A stretch of DNA of 32,372 nucleotides from an uncultured bacterium (GTDB lineage: Bacteria; Bacillota; Clostridia; Oscillospirales; Acutalibacteraceae), in the NCBI GenBank assembly GCA_934875675.1, contig CAKXIK010000016.1:16361-48732 (forward strand), read 5' to 3'. A model generated the notes under the pieces. The model was not told where the DNA came from. It made no database searches and saw nothing but the letters and a program-made list of their open reading frames with translations. Positions within the stretch are counted from its first letter, which is position 1. Each line of letters begins with the position of its first letter. Shown here piece by piece: positions 30,694-32,372 of this stretch. The position numbers and the translations under genes were made by a program.

Positions 30694-31746
30694 TTAATTA
30701 CAGCGAATTATAAACGCCGAAAAGGCTGCAGAGAGCTTGCGGGCAACCGCTTCGTCTGATGAACGGATACGCTCAATTAATGTTTTTAAACGGGATATAT
30801 CCTCCTGAGCCTGGGTAAATACGGTTTTGAATTCGATTACATCAGGATTTGCCATTTCGGCTTTCTTTCTCAGTTCCTCTGCACGTTCTTCTGCTTCCTT
30901 TGCAGCCCGCTCTGCGATTGCCTTTTGTTTCAATGCTTCCCCGATCTTCCGGTTGGCCTCTTCAATTGCGCTTTCGGTTTTCTTTTTTGCTTCTTCGGCC
31001 GCGGCGGCAGCGGCATCCGCTTTCAGCTTGTCCATGATTTCTTGCGGCACTGTCGGATTGTTCTTCAGCTCATTCGCCTTTTCTTTGGCTTTTTTCTCGG
31101 CTTCCTTGGCTTTGTCAAGCTTCTCGTTAAGCTGTTTCATCTGCTCCTGCAGAGCCTTTGCCTGGTCTTCTGCAGCGGAAGCGGCTTTTTTCTGCAGGTC
31201 AATCTGTTCCTGCGCATTCTTTACAAATTCCTGTTGGCGTTTATACTGCTCCTGTTCCGCCTCTGCGGAAGCTGCACGACGATCTGCTTCCTCTGCGCGT
31301 TTATTTGCTTCGTCCCTCTCGCGGATCAGGCGTTCCAGTTCACGAGAAGAAAGGTTCTCAACGTCGTTTTCCTTTACAAATTCGTCCCGGTCTTCTGCCG
31401 GAATTGCCAGCAACTTCAGCGCCTTGGTGTATGGCAAATTCCCAAGCGTTTGCGAATTTGCCGTTTGACCGAACAGGCTGATCTGATCAGAGCCGTATTC
31501 CTCAAAAATCCGCATGAAATTGTTTGCAGAAGACTGAGAGAATTCCACTTTTTCTTTCAGCCAGTCTCCCCATTCTCCATGCGGAAGAATCGCTTTGGCT
31601 TCCTTTAAACGGCGACCGATTTCAATTGCATACATCAACGCCATGGCCTGAGCTTGCTGACAGATATTCTTGATTTCCGAGGTTACCGTTTCAATATCAC
31701 GCTGCGGCGCTTCGATCTCGTTTGTCTTTTGCATTCCGTTTTCCAT
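30694..31746 (-). CDS. DUF3102 protein with long coiled coil
   Basis: The 350-residue protein has an N-terminal DUF3102 domain (about 1-130): AMALMYAIEIGRRLKEAKAI, PHGEWGDWLKEKVEFSQSSA, then SQTLGNLPYTKALKLLAIP. It continues with a very Ala/Glu/Lys-rich coiled coil (about 135-310) and a short globular end (EDISRLKTLIERIRSSDEAV). DUF3102 proteins occur in early regions of many Firmicutes phages and mobile elements; their job is unknown. The start lies 50 bases inside the PcfJ-like gene with GGGAG 7 bases upstream. A 26-bp palindrome lies inside the coding sequence (31435-31460). Confidence 0.85.
   Translation of the reverse strand: MENGMQKTNEIEAPQRDIETVTSEIKNICQQAQAMALMYAIEIGRRLKEAKAILPHGEWGDWLKEKVEFSQSSANNFMRIFEEYGSDQISLFGQTANSQTLGNLPYTKALKLLAIPAEDRDEFVKENDVENLSSRELERLIRERDEANKRAEEADRRAASAEAEQEQYKRQQEFVKNAQEQIDLQKKAASAAEDQAKALQEQMKQLNEKLDKAKEAEKKAKEKANELKNNPTVPQEIMDKLKADAAAAAAEEAKKKTESAIEEANRKIGEALKQKAIAERAAKEAEERAEELRKKAEMANPDVIEFKTVFTQAQEDISRLKTLIERIRSSDEAVARKLSAAFSAFIIRCN
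31435..31460. repeat. 26-bp palindrome, site C (inside DUF3102 gene)
   Basis: The arms CAAATTCCCAAGC and GTTTGCGAATTTG pair at 11 of 13 positions. It matches sites A and B at nearly every base but lies inside a gene, where it encodes ANSQTLGNL. Its presence may be shared with, or ancestral to, the intergenic copies. Confidence 0.65.
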
Positions 31747-32371
31747 TGTGCTTCTCCCTTTCGATTATGTTTTTGACCTTCTCAAGCCATTTCTTTTCAA
31801 ATGCTTCTACTTCTTCGGTCCGTGCACAGTTGCGCATTCCGCGATTTTGCAGCACCTTCCCAATCTTTTCGTCCAATTCCAGTGTAAAATACGGTGTTTC
31901 CGGATCATTTGAATGGCGGATAAAGAAAATTGCCGTTTTCCCTTCTGCCACCCTGTTGCTGTAAGTGGCCACACAGTGATGTAAAAGCTTTCCCTCCTGA
32001 ATCATTTCAAACTGTGAGCGTGCCGGGTGAATCTCAAGCCCAGCAGATGCCCAGCAGAACTTCTGCAGCTGCAGGTATCGCTTCACGAACTTCTCTCTGC
32101 TGATTGCAGTCTTCTGGTATTCCTTGCGCATCATCATGGTATCATGGGCTGTGACTATGTTCTGCGGATAGGCGATTTCCGGGTTGTTCAAATCTTCGTG
32201 TAAGTCCCCAGCCATGTCCCAATAGTCCGTCAAATACCGAAGATCTGCAACCGATGCCGCCTTGTATTTGTGCTGCTGTCGGACCAGATATCGGATTGCC
32301 TTCATTGGGTCTTTCCCGCATTCGATTACTTTTTCCACCATGTAAAAGCCGGCATGATAGCATTCTTTTAC
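31697..32371 (-). CDS. PcfJ-like protein, 5' end outside window
   Basis: The frame stays open to the right window edge, upstream of the ATG at 32341, and encodes VKECYHAGFYMVEKVIECGK, so the N-terminal part is missing here. The visible part has HCVATYSNRVAEGKTAIFFI, YFTLELDEKIGKVLQNRGM and CARTEEVEAFEKKWLEK, the PcfJ-type pattern. PcfJ-like proteins come from conjugative plasmids and phages; their role is unclear, probably in DNA replication or modification. The gene is the first in the visible early operon. Confidence 0.8.
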   Translation of the reverse strand, partial: VKECYHAGFYMVEKVIECGKDPMKAIRYLVRQQHKYKAASVADLRYLTDYWDMAGDLHEDLNNPEIAYPQNIVTAHDTMMMRKEYQKTAISREKFVKRYLQLQKFCWASAGLEIHPARSQFEMIQEGKLLHHCVATYSNRVAEGKTAIFFIRHSNDPETPYFTLELDEKIGKVLQNRGMRNCARTEEVEAFEKKWLEKVKNIIEREKHNGKRNAKDKRDRSAAA

Positions 32372-32372
32372 C

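Noticed and set aside
30827..31608. Long + strand frames of 213 and 227 codons opposite the DUF3102 gene
   Set aside because: They are Ser/Phe/Leu-rich mirror images of the Glu/Lys/Ala coiled coil, which leaves few stops on the other strand; no ribosome binding site.
1..32372. CRISPR arrays, tRNA or rRNA genes, insertion sequences
   Set aside because: No regularly spaced repeats, cloverleaf-like genes or transposase frames were seen. Dispersed palindromes are not arranged as an array.

Overview
The window reads as part of a genome of an endospore-forming Clostridia-type Firmicute carrying integrated mobile DNA. This rests on strong purine-rich ribosome binding sites, a siphophage gene set typical of Firmicutes, a piece of the spore-coat manganese-catalase gene cotJC, and an intact manganese catalase gene. 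The species cannot be named from the sequence alone.

Left arm (1-3359, + strand, AT-rich). It holds the 3' end of a small membrane protein gene, a 73-residue unknown protein, and a compact toxin-antitoxin-chaperone (TAC) operon: a RelE/HigB-type toxin, an XRE/HigA-type antitoxin with an extra C-terminal tail, and a SecB-like chaperone. A strong terminator and a large serine recombinase follow. The recombinase stop codon runs directly into an internal piece of cotJC (about 43 codons), which marks a junction between mobile DNA and host DNA.

Middle (3360-4553). It holds the cotJC fragment, a bidirectional terminator, an intact manganese catalase gene on the - strand, and a short gene-poor stretch.

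Right arm (4554-32372, - strand, read from right to left). This is a long, nearly gapless siphoprophage. The early region contains PcfJ-like protein, DUF3102 coiled-coil protein, RecT, an MBL-fold hydrolase, a Lin1244/DUF4373-like replication protein, a DnaC-like loader, RusA, small proteins, a frameshifted DUF551-like gene, an amber-interrupted HNH gene, an orphan DNA methyltransferase, two small membrane proteins and a sigma-like late regulator. A terminator closes this block. The late region then runs through small and large terminase, a small coiled-coil protein, SPP1-type portal, a minor capsid protein fused to a JAB-like domain, scaffold, major capsid, head-tail connectors, major tail protein, two tail chaperones, tape measure, tail proteins, a DUF859 tip protein and a lysis cassette (M23/Cpl-7 endolysin, DUF4406, holin).

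The most interesting signals are the TAC operon beside the recombinase, the cotJC disruption (a possible sporulation-linked intervening element), a dispersed 26-bp palindrome at three distant sites, a second 20-nt repeat shared by the TA operator and the end of the phage late operon, the capsid-JAB fusion, and three apparent lesions in the early region (a missing AUG, a frameshift and an in-frame amber codon). The early part of the prophage continues past the right edge, and the left element continues past the left edge.
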